From: CAZPXZ01 sp965219495
GTDB lineage: Bacteria; Pseudomonadota; Alphaproteobacteria; Rhodobacterales; CAZPXZ01
NCBI GenBank assembly: GCA_965219495.1
Contig: OZ244777.1
Coordinates: 806,001 to 870,000 of the forward strand
DNA length: 64,000 nucleotides
Direction of reading: 5' to 3'
In this document: positions 35,871 to 44,724 of the stretch, one piece after another
Layout: every line of letters begins with the position of its first letter
How positions within the stretch are numbered: position 1 is the first letter of the stretch
The notes under the pieces: generated by a model
What the model was told of the DNA's origin: nothing
Databases searched by the model: none
The model's input: the letters and a program-made list of their open reading frames with translations, nothing else
Position numbers and translations under genes: made by a program

Positions 35871-37015
35871 CGATAACGCTTCATTCCTCGCTCCAAGAGC
35901 GTCTCACCACGCTCGGACGATTGATGCGGGTCAATTGGATGCTGGTCGTGTTGTTGTGTCTGATCGCCGCCGCGGGCTACATCATGCTGGTTTCGGTGGC
36001 GGATGGCGATGCGACACGCTGGGCCCGGCCACACGCGGCCAAGTTCAGCGCCGGGCTCATCACCTTGGTAATTGTCGCCATTGTTGACATCCGGATCTGG
36101 AAACACCTGGCGATTCCTATGTATCTTGGTTGCCTGATCGTGCTGATCTCGGTGCCCATGTTGGGCATCAGCAGCCAGGGCGCCGTTCGATGGGTCGATT
36201 TCGGCTTCGTACGCTTGCAACCATCGGAGCCCATGAAAGTGGCATTGATCGTCATGCTTGCGGCGCTCTACAGTTACGGCTCGGCCAATCGGCAACCCGC
36301 CTTTTGGAAACACATCCTGGCGTTGATTCTGATCCTGGTTCCGGCGGCACTCATAATTCGCCAACCGGACCTGGGAACCGCAGTTCTCATCTCTGCTGGA
36401 GGAGTGATCATGATGTTTCTCTCCGGATTGCCGGTCTACGTTGTCGTAGCGGGTATTCTCATGGGCGCACTTGGAATTGGCGCAATCCTGATCTCAAGAG
36501 AAACTTCATGGCAGTTGTTGGAAGACTATCAATTCGAGCGTATTGACGTCTTTTTTGATCCGTCCCTCGATCCTCTGGGCGCCGGCTACCATCTCATGCA
36601 ATCGCAGGCTGCGTTCGGCTCGGGCGGATTGTTTGGTGCGGGCTATATGCAGGGTCTGCAGAGCAATTTGAATTTCCTGCCCGAAAAGCACACTGATTTC
36701 GTATTCGCATCGCTTGCCGAAGAATTCGGGCTTGCGGGAAGCCTTACGATTCTCGTGCTTCATGTATTGGTTCTGCTTTGGGTCACTTCGATGCTGTACA
36801 AGATTCGCGGTCAGTTCTCCAGGTTGCTTGTTGGTGGATTGGCCTGCGTGTTTTTTCTCTATTTCGCTGTCAATATGGGTATGGTGACCGGATTGCTGCC
36901 CGTGGTGGGCGTGCCATTGCCCTTGATTTCGCACGGTGGTTCCGCGATGTTGACCGTCCTGTTCGCCTTTGGACTCATCCAAAGCGCCTACGTGCGCGAC
37001 GACAGGGCTGAGTGA
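35867..37015 (+). CDS. rodA: Peptidoglycan polymerase RodA
   Basis: 382 aa SEDS glycosyltransferase with about ten membrane segments, partner of PBP2. Conserved signatures: GISSQGAVRWVDFGFVRLQP and SEPMKVALIV, IRQPDLGTAVLIS, SQAAFGSGGLFGAGYMQG, LPEKHTDFVFASLAEEFG (catalytic Asp region) and GMVTGLLPVVGVPLPLISHG with GGSAML. ATG overlaps the mrdA stop. Complete. Confidence 0.95.
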   Translation: MTITLHSSLQERLTTLGRLMRVNWMLVVLLCLIAAAGYIMLVSVADGDATRWARPHAAKFSAGLITLVIVAIVDIRIWKHLAIPMYLGCLIVLISVPMLGISSQGAVRWVDFGFVRLQPSEPMKVALIVMLAALYSYGSANRQPAFWKHILALILILVPAALIIRQPDLGTAVLISAGGVIMMFLSGLPVYVVVAGILMGALGIGAILISRETSWQLLEDYQFERIDVFFDPSLDPLGAGYHLMQSQAAFGSGGLFGAGYMQGLQSNLNFLPEKHTDFVFASLAEEFGLAGSLTILVLHVLVLLWVTSMLYKIRGQFSRLLVGGLACVFFLYFAVNMGMVTGLLPVVGVPLPLISHGGSAMLTVLFAFGLIQSAYVRDDRAE

Positions 37016-37045
37016 CGCTGCCCATTGAGCGCGGGACCGAACCAA

Positions 37046-37996
37046 ATGACTTGCACGGTATTGTACGGCGGCCAGGCGAAGAGCCGCGAAGTGTGGCGGT
37101 CTGTGCTGGAAGAGTCATTTGCCGAAATAGATTTGAACGTGAACTTGTACATGCATTCCAGCGAGATCAAGCTGGATCAGGTCGATTACCTCTTGTGCCA
37201 AAGCGGCGGCACGGTAGACGATTACTCAGTCTTTCCCCGCCTTAAAGCTCTGCTCAGCTTGTGGGCAGGCGTGGAGTGGCTAGTCTCGAATCCCAGTCTT
37301 CCCGAGGGCGTGCCTATCGTCAGGATGGTGGAAGACGGTATGACACTAGGAATGTCTGACTACGTCGCCGGTCACGTCTTGCGTTACCACCTGGATATCG
37401 ATGCAAACATTGCCGGAACGACAAAGGAACGTTGGGGAGAACCGGATCGCCCGCTTTCAGAACAGCGCCGCGTCGGCATTCTTGGCATGGGCGTGCTCGG
37501 AACCGCTTCGGCGAAGGTGCTGCGAGCGATCGGGTTCGATGTCGCGGGCTGGAGCCGCAGCCGAAAGTCGCTGCGGGGCGTGAGGAGCTACGCAGGAACA
37601 GCGTCACTCGACAAGTTTCTCGCACGAACCGATATCCTTGTTGTGCTGCTGCCGCTGACACCGGAAACGATAGACCTAGTCGACGCGGCGTTCCTTTCCA
37701 AGTTGCCCGAGGGCGCCTGCGTGGTCAATGCGGCTAGAGGCCCGATCATTCATGATGGGGATCTGCTCGCCGCGTTGGACTCAGGTCAGATTGCACACGC
37801 TACCCTGGACGTTTTCCGTACCGAACCCCTTCCCCCGAAGCACCCCTACTGGCGGCATCCGCGCGTAACCGTAACACCTCATATCGCCTCCGCCACGCGC
37901 TTCGATTCCGCCTCGCGATCCATCGCCCGGCAGATTTCGAGGCTCGAGACCGGCATGGCACTTGAACATGTGGTCGACCGGTCGCTAGGATACTGA
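37046..37996 (+). CDS. D-2-hydroxyacid dehydrogenase (glyoxylate/hydroxypyruvate reductase type)
   Basis: 316 aa from the ATG at 37046 (an in-frame TTG at 37025 is less likely). NAD(P)H-dependent reductase similar to GhrA. Rossmann loop GILGMGVLGTASAKVL with basic residues after the second strand (GWSRSRKS) hinting at NADPH. Catalytic Arg in VVNAARGPIIHDGDLL, Glu in DVFRTEPLPPKHPYW and His in PHIASATRFDSA. Immediately follows rodA but is functionally unrelated. Substrate not determined. Confidence 0.88.
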   Translation: MTCTVLYGGQAKSREVWRSVLEESFAEIDLNVNLYMHSSEIKLDQVDYLLCQSGGTVDDYSVFPRLKALLSLWAGVEWLVSNPSLPEGVPIVRMVEDGMTLGMSDYVAGHVLRYHLDIDANIAGTTKERWGEPDRPLSEQRRVGILGMGVLGTASAKVLRAIGFDVAGWSRSRKSLRGVRSYAGTASLDKFLARTDILVVLLPLTPETIDLVDAAFLSKLPEGACVVNAARGPIIHDGDLLAALDSGQIAHATLDVFRTEPLPPKHPYWRHPRVTVTPHIASATRFDSASRSIARQISRLETGMALEHVVDRSLGY

Positions 37997-38017
37997 AACT
38001 CGCTTAGGCCGAAAAAC

Positions 38018-38767
38018 GTGAACGATAAATCCGCTTCAAAGCACAGGAAGCCCGGGACAGGCATGCCTCTATTGCGCCCGGGTCCGAAACCTACGATTCT
38101 GCAGCGGATTCGCGGCAATTTCCTAACGGGTTTCGTCGTCGTCGCCCCGGTCATTATCACTGTGTACTTGGCCTGGACGTTTGTGGACTTCGTGGATCAG
38201 AGCATCTTTCCCCTGATCCCCAGACGCTATAATCCGGAAACTTACCTGCCGTTTCGCATTCCCGGAATTGGCCTGATCGTCTTCGTAATCGCAACGACGA
38301 TCATTGGCGCCCTCACCAAAAACATTATCGGACGCACCCTGCTACGCTGGGGAGAGAATCTGCTGCACCGGATGCCCGTCATTCGGACAGTGTACAATGC
38401 GGTCAAGCAAATTGCGCAAACCGTTCTCAGCCAGTCTCAGACAAGTTTCCGGCAGGCCTGTCTCATCGAGTATCCGCGCCGTGGCATTTGGGCGATCGCG
38501 TTTGTGAGCACGACGACCGGTGGCGAGGTCGCCCGGCGAGTTCCTTCGGACGAAATGATAAGCGTCTTTCTTCCCACGACTCCAAATCCGACCTCTGGAT
38601 TCTTGCTCTTTGTGCCGAAGGACGATGTCATTTACTTGGACATGACGGTTGAGCAAGCTGCAAAGCTGGTAATTTCAGCGGGTCTTGTCGACCCGGAAAC
38701 CCTGCCCACACTACCCACCGAGGGAGCAGACCGCATGCCACGAGAGGACCGGCAGAAGACCGAGTAG
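38018..38767 (+). CDS. DUF502 family membrane protein
   Basis: 249 aa, GTG start. Two hydrophobic segments, NFLTGFVVVAPVIITVYLAW and IPGIGLIVFVIATTIIGAL, around a loop with FPLIPRRYNPETY. The family-typical ENLLHRMPVIRTVYNAVKQI, VLIEYPRRGIWAIAFVSTTT-like block, FLPTTPNPTSGFLLFVPKDD and the C-terminal VEQAAKLVISAGLV follow. Function of DUF502 is not established; conserved in proteobacteria. The last 20 residues are charged and variable. Confidence 0.88.
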   Translation: MNDKSASKHRKPGTGMPLLRPGPKPTILQRIRGNFLTGFVVVAPVIITVYLAWTFVDFVDQSIFPLIPRRYNPETYLPFRIPGIGLIVFVIATTIIGALTKNIIGRTLLRWGENLLHRMPVIRTVYNAVKQIAQTVLSQSQTSFRQACLIEYPRRGIWAIAFVSTTTGGEVARRVPSDEMISVFLPTTPNPTSGFLLFVPKDDVIYLDMTVEQAAKLVISAGLVDPETLPTLPTEGADRMPREDRQKTE

Positions 38768-39155
38768 AATTTTTCTGGACTGTCGGCGCAAGTCCCGAAC
38801 GTACTCTTAAATTCTCTGTGCCCGTGTTCCACGATTTTTCCTGGTGCGCCCCTCCCTGCACAAGGATACGCTCTACGTGCATTCGCAATTCTGCATGTCC
38901 CGAACAGAAGGCCGGCCCGGCCGGATACTTCCGGCGACCCGGAGAAACGGTTCGATTCCGCCGGAAGCGCCGGCGCAAAGCGCGAATTCGCTTTGCGCCG
39001 GTTGACCTACGTCTTTCGCACCGCGTCTCTACTGCCCGCAACCGTTGTCCGGTGCATTTCCTTGCGCGAGCGCTCGTGCAAGAAACGCGGCACACTCACT
39101 CAAAATTTTTGCGTGACTTATTGCCAGTCCTCCACGGAACTCTGCACGCTACAGG
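38768..39155. other. Convergent intergenic region
   Basis: About 390 bases between the DUF502 gene (plus) and the binding-protein gene (minus). Holds one strong palindrome (38970-39001) and no credible coding frame. Confidence 0.5.
38970..39001. terminator. 13-bp palindrome, possible bidirectional terminator
   Basis: CCGGCGCAAAGCG and its exact complement flank the 6-nt loop CGAATT. It lies between convergent genes, the usual place for a shared transcription end, but neither strand has a T-run. It could instead be a single REP-like unit; I see no second copy in the window. Confidence 0.4.
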
Positions 39156-41048
39156 TTATGGCCGAGTTTCCGGATCGCTCCACCAGACCTCGGGTCTGAA
39201 TCCGTAGATCGAAGCCCGCTCAGGCTTCCGTTGTTCAATCCACCACGCAAAACGGTCGGTTGGAGCGAACCAAAATGGAATTACGTAGACGCCAGCGCTC
39301 AGGACTCGATCGATCGCGCGCGCAGCGCCGACGAATTCCTCCTTCGTCTTGGCGCTCGTCAGTGCTTTCACCATCGCGTCGATGGCGGGTGAATTCACGC
39401 CCATGTAATTCCGCGTTCCTTCGTTCATCACGCCTTCACTACCCCAGTAGAAGCCCTGCTCCGCTCCCGGCGAGAGCGACGCCCACCAGCTATGAATGAT
39501 CGCGTCGTAATCGTACGTATTCAGCCGCTCCTGATACTGCGAACTGTCCACAAGCCGCACGCTCGCTTCGATGCCGAGCGGCACAACCGCCTGCGAAAAG
39601 ATCTCGGCAATTCGCTCGTCACCTGCGCGCCTTACGAGAATTTCAAACGTGAGTTGATCACCCGAAGCGTTCAGGAGTTTGCCATCTTCCACGTTCCAGC
39701 CCGCTTCCGCCAACAGATCCCGCGCCGTTCTGAGACGCTGCCGGTCTCGTCCGGAGCCATCGCCTGTGGTCGGACGCCAGCCCTCCTCCAACGTTCCGGC
39801 TGGCAATTCGTCGGCAAACGGCATCAGGAGTTCCTTTTCGCGTCCGGTCGCGGTCCCGGAGTGTCCGAGTTCCGAATTTCCGAAATAACTCACGATTCGC
39901 TCATACGCGTTCCGGTTGAGCGTCTTGTTGATCCATTCAAAATCAAAGGCGGCCTCAAGCGCGCGCCTAACCCGCAAATTGTCGAACGGACTTCGCCGAG
40001 CATTCATCACTAGGCCAGACATTCCGCTCGGTCGGCCGTGTTCGATTTCGCCAAGCACGACCCGGCCGTCCCGGGCTGCGGGAAAGTTGTACCCCTCCTC
40101 CCATTGCACGGGGTCAGTTTCCCTGTAGAGGCGCACTTCGCCCGCCTTGAATGCTTCAAATCTGGCGCTCGAATCCTGGAAATAGTCGTATCGGATCTCG
40201 TCGAAATTGTTGATCCCTCGATTTACCAGCAGATCCCGCCCCCAATAGTCCGGATTGCGGCCAAAAGTGATGGTCCGGTTCGCTTCGAACGACTCCACAA
40301 CATAGGGCCCGGACGCGATCGGAGGCACCAGCGTTGATTCATCGAACATTTTTCCTTCCCAATCGGAACGCTTGAGAATTGGCATCAGGCCGATCAGAAG
40401 CGGCCGCTCTTGGTGCGGCTCGTCAAATGTGAAGCGAACGCCCCGCTCCCCGACCCGGTCAATTTGGACTACCGGACCGTAGTAACGCCCGTGGCTCGGA
40501 CGCCCCTTATCCCGAAGCGTCTCAAGCGAGAAGATGACGTCATCCACGGTAACCGGATCGCCGTCGGAGAATCGCGCCTCTGGACGAAGGTGGAATTCCA
40601 CCCAAGACCGGTCTTCCGGGGTTTCGATGGTTTCTGCAAGAAGGCCGTAAAGTGTGAACGGCTCATCCCGTGATCGCGCCATGAGGCTTTCGAAAACATG
40701 CACGCGCATCCCCCACGCATATCGCCCCTTCACAATATGCGGGTTCAGACTGTCGAAACCGCCAGTTTCGCCGTAAACCACCCGGCCTCCCGAAGGCGCA
40801 TCGGGATTCGCGTAGGGAAGGTGGGTAAATCCTGGTGCAAGCGCCGGCTCTCCGATCATGGCGATCCCATGTTTGGGCGCAGCGGAAAGCGGGCTCGTGC
40901 CGAGGACAAGCGCCGTCAATAAGGCCAGCACATGCGCCAGTCGGGGGCGGAGCCCGATTCCAGAAAATACCGAATCACCCGGAGCATCCGCTCCCATTCT
41001 CGCCGAACATGCGAAATCGATTCGCGTCATGGTTCCAATTCTTGACAT
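39156..41048 (-). CDS. Extracellular peptide-binding protein (YejA-like, SBP family 5)
   Basis: 630 aa from the ATG at 41048, which has GGAGGT eight bases upstream; the frame extends further without support. A long n-region precedes the hydrophobic signal LAHVLALLTALVLGTSPLSA. Mature protein has SBP_bac_5 marks: FDSLNPHIVKGRYAWGMRVHVFE-type opening, LAETIETPEDRSWVEFHLRP, FSDGDPVTVDDVIFSLE, SGPYVVESF and NPDYWGRDL, and an arginine-rich C-terminal half like YejA. No permease or ATPase genes adjoin, so partners must be elsewhere. Confidence 0.88.
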   Translation of the reverse strand: MSRIGTMTRIDFACSARMGADAPGDSVFSGIGLRPRLAHVLALLTALVLGTSPLSAAPKHGIAMIGEPALAPGFTHLPYANPDAPSGGRVVYGETGGFDSLNPHIVKGRYAWGMRVHVFESLMARSRDEPFTLYGLLAETIETPEDRSWVEFHLRPEARFSDGDPVTVDDVIFSLETLRDKGRPSHGRYYGPVVQIDRVGERGVRFTFDEPHQERPLLIGLMPILKRSDWEGKMFDESTLVPPIASGPYVVESFEANRTITFGRNPDYWGRDLLVNRGINNFDEIRYDYFQDSSARFEAFKAGEVRLYRETDPVQWEEGYNFPAARDGRVVLGEIEHGRPSGMSGLVMNARRSPFDNLRVRRALEAAFDFEWINKTLNRNAYERIVSYFGNSELGHSGTATGREKELLMPFADELPAGTLEEGWRPTTGDGSGRDRQRLRTARDLLAEAGWNVEDGKLLNASGDQLTFEILVRRAGDERIAEIFSQAVVPLGIEASVRLVDSSQYQERLNTYDYDAIIHSWWASLSPGAEQGFYWGSEGVMNEGTRNYMGVNSPAIDAMVKALTSAKTKEEFVGAARAIDRVLSAGVYVIPFWFAPTDRFAWWIEQRKPERASIYGFRPEVWWSDPETRP

Positions 41049-41251
41049 CTCCTTGACCTCCAATTCCTCGCCCGCACTGCTTCCCGGGCAATACGTTATA
41101 GTGACACTATTGCTTGTGTATTGCAACAGGAAACCACCCGATATGGTAGAATGGAGACAGACCCGCACCCAATATTGGGGTAGATACACAGGGACTTGGT
41201 GCGATATTTGGACGCTGCCGCCACGGGTTTTACGCTAACGAATGTCCAGGT

Positions 41252-41280
41252 TTGCAATTCAATGCGATTTCCGGTATTTA
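41252..41280 (+). promoter_or_regulatory. Promoter for candidate small RNA
   Basis: TTGCAA (41252-41257), 17 bp, TATTTA (41275-41280). It is correctly placed for a transcript starting near 41287 and ending at the terminator at 41338-41368. Confidence 0.45.
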
Positions 41281-41286
41281 GCCAGA

Positions 41287-41368
41287 ACTGCTCGATAGGT
41301 TTCTTGCCTGTGAGAAACCTGCCTCAATATGCTCTGCGCCTCCGGCCCTGCCGGAGGCCCTTTTTTTT
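41287..41368 (+). ncRNA. Candidate small RNA, about 82 nt, two hairpins
   Basis: Framed by a plausible promoter upstream and a strong intrinsic terminator. The transcript would contain a perfect 8-bp hairpin AGGTTTCT/AGAAACCT with an 8-nt loop (41297-41320), a 17-nt single-stranded linker, and the terminator stem. No coding frame with a ribosome site fits. I do not recognise an Rfam family. It resembles a generic Hfq-type trans-acting sRNA in layout. Confidence 0.5.
41338..41368 (+). terminator. Strong intrinsic terminator
   Basis: GCCTCCGG (41338-41345) pairs with CCGGAGGC (41351-41358) around CCCTG, followed by CC and eight T (41361-41368). Works only on the plus strand. No protein gene ends here. 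Confidence 0.8.
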
Positions 41369-41880
41369 GTGCATACCAATCCCAGATTCTCGCCCCCATC
41401 GCGGTAGCCGAACAAGCCGAACCGGAACTTTGGCGCAGAGACAATGCCTTCCAAGATTCGGCGCATCGCTCAATGACGTGCTGGTTCCCAGAACTGGGTT
41501 CGTGGAATGTCGATAGGTCGATTCAGATCAATCTCTGATTCGAAATCAATTGCTACGACTGCCGCGTCGAACTAATTTGCATTTGCATTGGTTAGCGCTT
41601 CTCGTGTCCTCCGAGCACATAGGTTCAAACCCGCTGTGTCGAAGGTGATGGACACCGATGATCGAAAAGGTACGTCTGCTCGGCAGTGGCGGCGCACCGC
41701 AAATTGGGATGGTCACCATGGCCGTGCTGGAACGAACCGTGCTGCCGGGCAAATGCCCGGAACGGGGGGAGCCGCTGGCTCGTTAATTTCCGACCCGGTC
41801 GAAATTTGTGTGGCTGTCATTTTGGATACGGAGTCGGTTAGACTCACCAAGCCTACGTATCGAATTGGGATTGCTGTAAC
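41369..41880. other. Intergenic, no gene seen
   Basis: About 510 bases before the methyltransferase remnant. A small CCGGGC/GCCCGG hairpin near 41745-41760 is the only structure noticed. A tRNA-like stretch near 41600 was rejected. Confidence 0.45.
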
Positions 41881-42457
41881 ATGACTTCGGAGTCCACGGT
41901 TCCTTCGCTGTCTCGGGAGCCCCAACAACTTGCCCCAAAGCCGTCTCGAAAGAAAAGACGGATTGCCCGCAATGGTAAGGCCACCAACGACCTAGTCTTC
42001 AGTGCATTTACGGTTGGAAACGACCGCGCGTTTCCGCAAATTCTCGCGCTATACGTAAGACCAAACAGTATCGTCGCGGACGGAACCTACGGAAAGGGAG
42101 TTTCTTGGCGGTATATCCCCGAAGCCCTTTACCAACTGAGGGCCACTGATATCTTGACGGGGTAGATTGCCGCGAACTACCCTACAAGGATGGAGAAATT
42201 GACTGCATAGTCCTTGACCCGCCATATATGCACTCTCCCGGCGGCACCGCGCATCAGGTCCACTCAGCATTTGAGAGTCACTACCGCAACAATTCGTCCG
42301 GAAACCAAACGCCTGGCAAGTACTACGAAGCAGTGCCGGATCTTTACAAGGGCGCAGGAAAAGAGGCGCATCGCGTCCTGCGGGAACGCGGCGTCCTGAT
42401 CGTGAAGTGCTAGGATGAGGTTTGTTCAAACCGCCAGCGCTTCACGCATGTCGAACA

Positions 42458-42465
42458 AATGGAAT
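42458..42465. repeat. 8-bp target-site duplication, left of tnpB element copy 3
   Basis: AATGGAAT directly before GGGG; repeated exactly at 43895-43902. Confidence 0.85.
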
Positions 42466-43894
42466 GGGGCTTATATACATAACTTGACATGACACTGTTC
42501 TGCGACGAGCGGCGCCACTGCCCCGCTTGTTCCGGAGAATGATCGGTTCTCCGCTCCTGCCGCCGCCACGGGAAGCGGGATCACCCCGCCACTCCCCACC
42601 CGTGAACGGGCCAAAGCCCGTTGCAGGATATTCCTTGCCGCATTGACATCGCGGTCCAGCACCAGCCCGCAGGCCGGACAGGCGTGGACGCGAACAGCCA
42701 GTGTTTTCGGCGCATCGGCGCCGCATCCCGAGCAAGCCTGGCTGGTTCCATGCGGTGCAACTTCCGCCACCTGAAGGCCGGCACTCGCAGCCTTGTCCTT
42801 CAAGAGCGTGAAAAACGTTCCCCATCCCTGCTCGGAGATCGCCCGGTTCAGCCCCGCCTTGGCCCGCACATTGCGTCCGGGTTCCGCTGCGGTCCCCTTC
42901 GCCGAGCGCAATAGGTTGGCGATCCGCAAGTCTTCGATCGCGAAAAAATCGTAGGCCCGGCTGAGCGCCGACACCGTCCGGTGCAGGGCTTGCCGGTTGG
43001 CGTCCGCGATCCGCTGCCACTCCCGCGCCAGCGACCCCACTTTCTTCCGCCGGTTGCCGGACCCTGGCGCCGCGCGGGCCACCGCCCGCTGCAGGCGGCG
43101 CAGGCGGCCCCGGTCCACTTCCCGTTTCGCGACCTCCCCGCCATCCGACAGCGTCAGCCGCTTGGCCACCCCCGCGTCGATGCCGACCGGGCGGACAATC
43201 GCCTCTTTCGGGGCGACCGGCGGGAACGCGAAGCCCAAGTGAATCTCGGTGCGCAGCGGCTTCCGCACCACCCGCAGCGTCTTCAGTTCCGCCCCCTCCG
43301 GCAACGCCCGCGACATCCGCAGTTGCAGCGGCGGAAGCCCCTTCACATGTAGCCGCCAGTGCCGGCCATGCCGCCGCACCATGCCCCGCGAGACCTCCGC
43401 GATCTCCACCGTCCGCCACCGCTGCGCCGCCTTGAAGCGCGGAAAGCCGGGCTTGCCGCCGCCTTCCGCGCGCCGGAAGAAATCCCGGAAGCTTCGGTCC
43501 AGCCGCTGCAGGACCCCCCGGAACACCTGAACGCTGAGGGCGGCGAACTCGGGAAATTGCGTGTTGTTGCGGATCGCCGTCAAAGACTTGCACTGGTCGT
43601 AATAGGAAATCGAAACCCCCGCCTTCATCCAGGCGCCAATGCGCTCCTCAAGCGCGGCGTTGTAGAACCCGCAGCACAACCGGAACACCTCGCCGAGACG
43701 GCGGTGCGAGGCCGGGGTCAGCCGCGCCCGGCATTTGAAGACCTTGAACACCGGACGGGCGTCGCCGGTGGGAGAGGCGGGATCGTGTTGCATAGGGGTT
43801 GCATCGTTGTTGCTTTATTGAACGATTCGTACCACCGTTTCTGCAAATGCGCAAGCGAAAACCACTTTCTTGTCAAGTTATCCATATAATCCCC
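42466..43894 (-). mobile_element. TIR-bounded tnpB element, copy 3 (1429 bp)
   Basis: Exactly the same length as copy 1. Inverted ends 42466-42489 and 43871-43894 (right end TCCCC where copy 1 has CCCCC). Perfect 8-bp duplication AATGGAAT. Inserted in the methyltransferase gene, whose halves rejoin in sense after removing the element and one repeat, which independently confirms the boundaries. CATAT follows the right-hand repeat, as in copy 1. Probable omega RNA region at 42466-42631 on the minus strand. Confidence 0.88.
42471..43793 (-). CDS. tnpB: TnpB-type RNA-guided nuclease, copy 3
   Basis: 440 aa, intact. Same domain order as copy 1: N-terminal FKVFKCRARLTPASHRRL, GGGKPGFPRFKAAQRW, RuvC-I in VGIDAGVAKRLTLSDG, RuvC-II in FFAIEDLRIANLL, zinc ribbon CSGCG..CPACG, RuvC-III in LDRDVNAARNIL, low-complexity tail ending HVKLCI. 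Differences from copy 1 are scattered single substitutions (for example SYYDQC for SCYDQC, RNN for RND), none in catalytic motifs, so both may be functional and recently copied. Confidence 0.9.
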   Translation of the reverse strand: MQHDPASPTGDARPVFKVFKCRARLTPASHRRLGEVFRLCCGFYNAALEERIGAWMKAGVSISYYDQCKSLTAIRNNTQFPEFAALSVQVFRGVLQRLDRSFRDFFRRAEGGGKPGFPRFKAAQRWRTVEIAEVSRGMVRRHGRHWRLHVKGLPPLQLRMSRALPEGAELKTLRVVRKPLRTEIHLGFAFPPVAPKEAIVRPVGIDAGVAKRLTLSDGGEVAKREVDRGRLRRLQRAVARAAPGSGNRRKKVGSLAREWQRIADANRQALHRTVSALSRAYDFFAIEDLRIANLLRSAKGTAAEPGRNVRAKAGLNRAISEQGWGTFFTLLKDKAASAGLQVAEVAPHGTSQACSGCGADAPKTLAVRVHACPACGLVLDRDVNAARNILQRALARSRVGSGGVIPLPVAAAGAENRSFSGTSGAVAPLVAEQCHVKLCI

Positions 43895-43902
43895 AATGGA
43901 AT
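43895..43902. repeat. 8-bp target-site duplication, right of tnpB element copy 3
   Basis: AATGGAAT, then CATAT. Confidence 0.85.
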
Positions 43903-44050
43903 CATATCGTGAAATGGGCTTTGTGGCGGTAGATCTGTTTGTCGTCCTGCGGAACAATCGCCCCGGCGTAAGCCGCACTGTCCGGCAGGTTCACGCACGG
44001 AAAAACCACTCCTATTTCATGGAATTCTGGAAGAGCGGAATTCGGAGGTC

Positions 44051-44604
44051 AATTTCGGAGCCACCGATTTGAACGCGGTCAAGATGTTCATGGAGATCAT
44101 TCGCACACATTCTCCACCGTCGAAATGGACGGATGCACCGCTGGAGAAATTTCAACACGTCGAAACGCCAATCGAGGTGCGATTGGCCAAGCATTCATTC
44201 GCAGCTATTTGAGCCAGAACGAGATCGAAGTAGGAGGCGGTTCCCGCGTCACACCTACCGACCTGAGCATCGCGGGCCGCTTATTTGAGGCAAAGACGGC
44301 TTCCTAGGATGTCGGCGGCAGCTTTCAGTTTAACCACGTTCGATTGGATCGCGTATACGACTATCTCCTTTGCCTTGGCGTATGCCCGGACCGTATCGTG
44401 TTCCACGCCTGGAGCATTGGGGAAGTCGCGGAAAGAAAGGCGGGCACGCTCGTTCGGATGGCGGAAGGTCAAAGCGTCACTTTCAAGCTGACCAATAGGC
44501 CGCGGGACATGTTCCCTGTTGAATGCTTGCCGGACTGGATTCGCGAAAAGTCCTTGCAATACGCTGGATATGTATGCGCCCTCATTTACTTTCCCGCGAA
44601 TTGA
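44051..44604 (+). pseudogene. Type II restriction endonuclease remnant (PD-(D/E)XK)
   Basis: Frames join to one protein: DLNAVKMFMEIIRTHSPPSK and WTDAPLEKFQHVETP in a first frame, then GAIGQAFIRSYLSQNEIEV, PTDLSIAGRLFEAKTAS, an in-frame TAG at 44305, and DVGGSFQFNHVRLDRVYDYL, LCLGVCPDRIVFHAWSIGEV, KAGTLVRMAEGQSVTFKLT to the stop at 44604. D..EAK is the PD-(D/E)XK catalytic pattern, and the QFNHVR..YDYLLCLG block matches my memory of a type II nuclease family. One frameshift and one nonsense codon. Follows the methyltransferase relic directly, so M-R gene order. Confidence 0.65.
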
Positions 44605-44724
44605 TCGAGCCGTTCGATTCCCCAATCACCTTGAATTGGCGAACAGTCGGTATCAAGGATGCAGAATTTGCGTTCAGTCAAAATTTCCCGATCGTTTCAA
44701 ATGCCGAAGGTGAAGTCTTCGATC

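Larger units (their letters stand above)
41881..44050 (+). pseudogene. DNA methyltransferase, broken and split by tnpB element copy 3
   Basis: Reassembled from both sides of the element. N-terminus MTSESTVPSLSREP.. (41881), IVADGTYGKGVSWRYIP (SAM-binding-type motif), a frameshift near 42165, then EIDCIVLDPPYMHSPGGTAH with the catalytic DPPY, YYEAVPDLYKGAGKEAHRVL, RERGVLIVKC, an in-frame TAG (42411) and RFTHVEQMEW to 42465. After the element: GFVAVDLFVVLRNNRPGVSR and RQVHARKNHSYFMEFWKSG. Together this is an N4/N6-type DNA methyltransferase of about 230 aa. One frameshift, one nonsense codon and the insertion make it dead. The neighbouring nuclease relic marks a former restriction-modification pair. 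Confidence 0.75.

Noticed and set aside
41590..41650. tRNA-like stretch (TGGTTAGCGC, CTCG/CGAG stem, AGGTTCAAACCC)
   Set aside because: No acceptor stem can be formed and the D-arm spacing is wrong; at most a decayed tRNA fragment.
42466..43894. Interpreting the tnpB units as ordinary IS200/IS605-group (IS1341-like) elements
   Set aside because: The perfect 8-bp duplications and matching inverted ends in copies 1 and 3 do not fit single-strand HUH transposition, which leaves neither.
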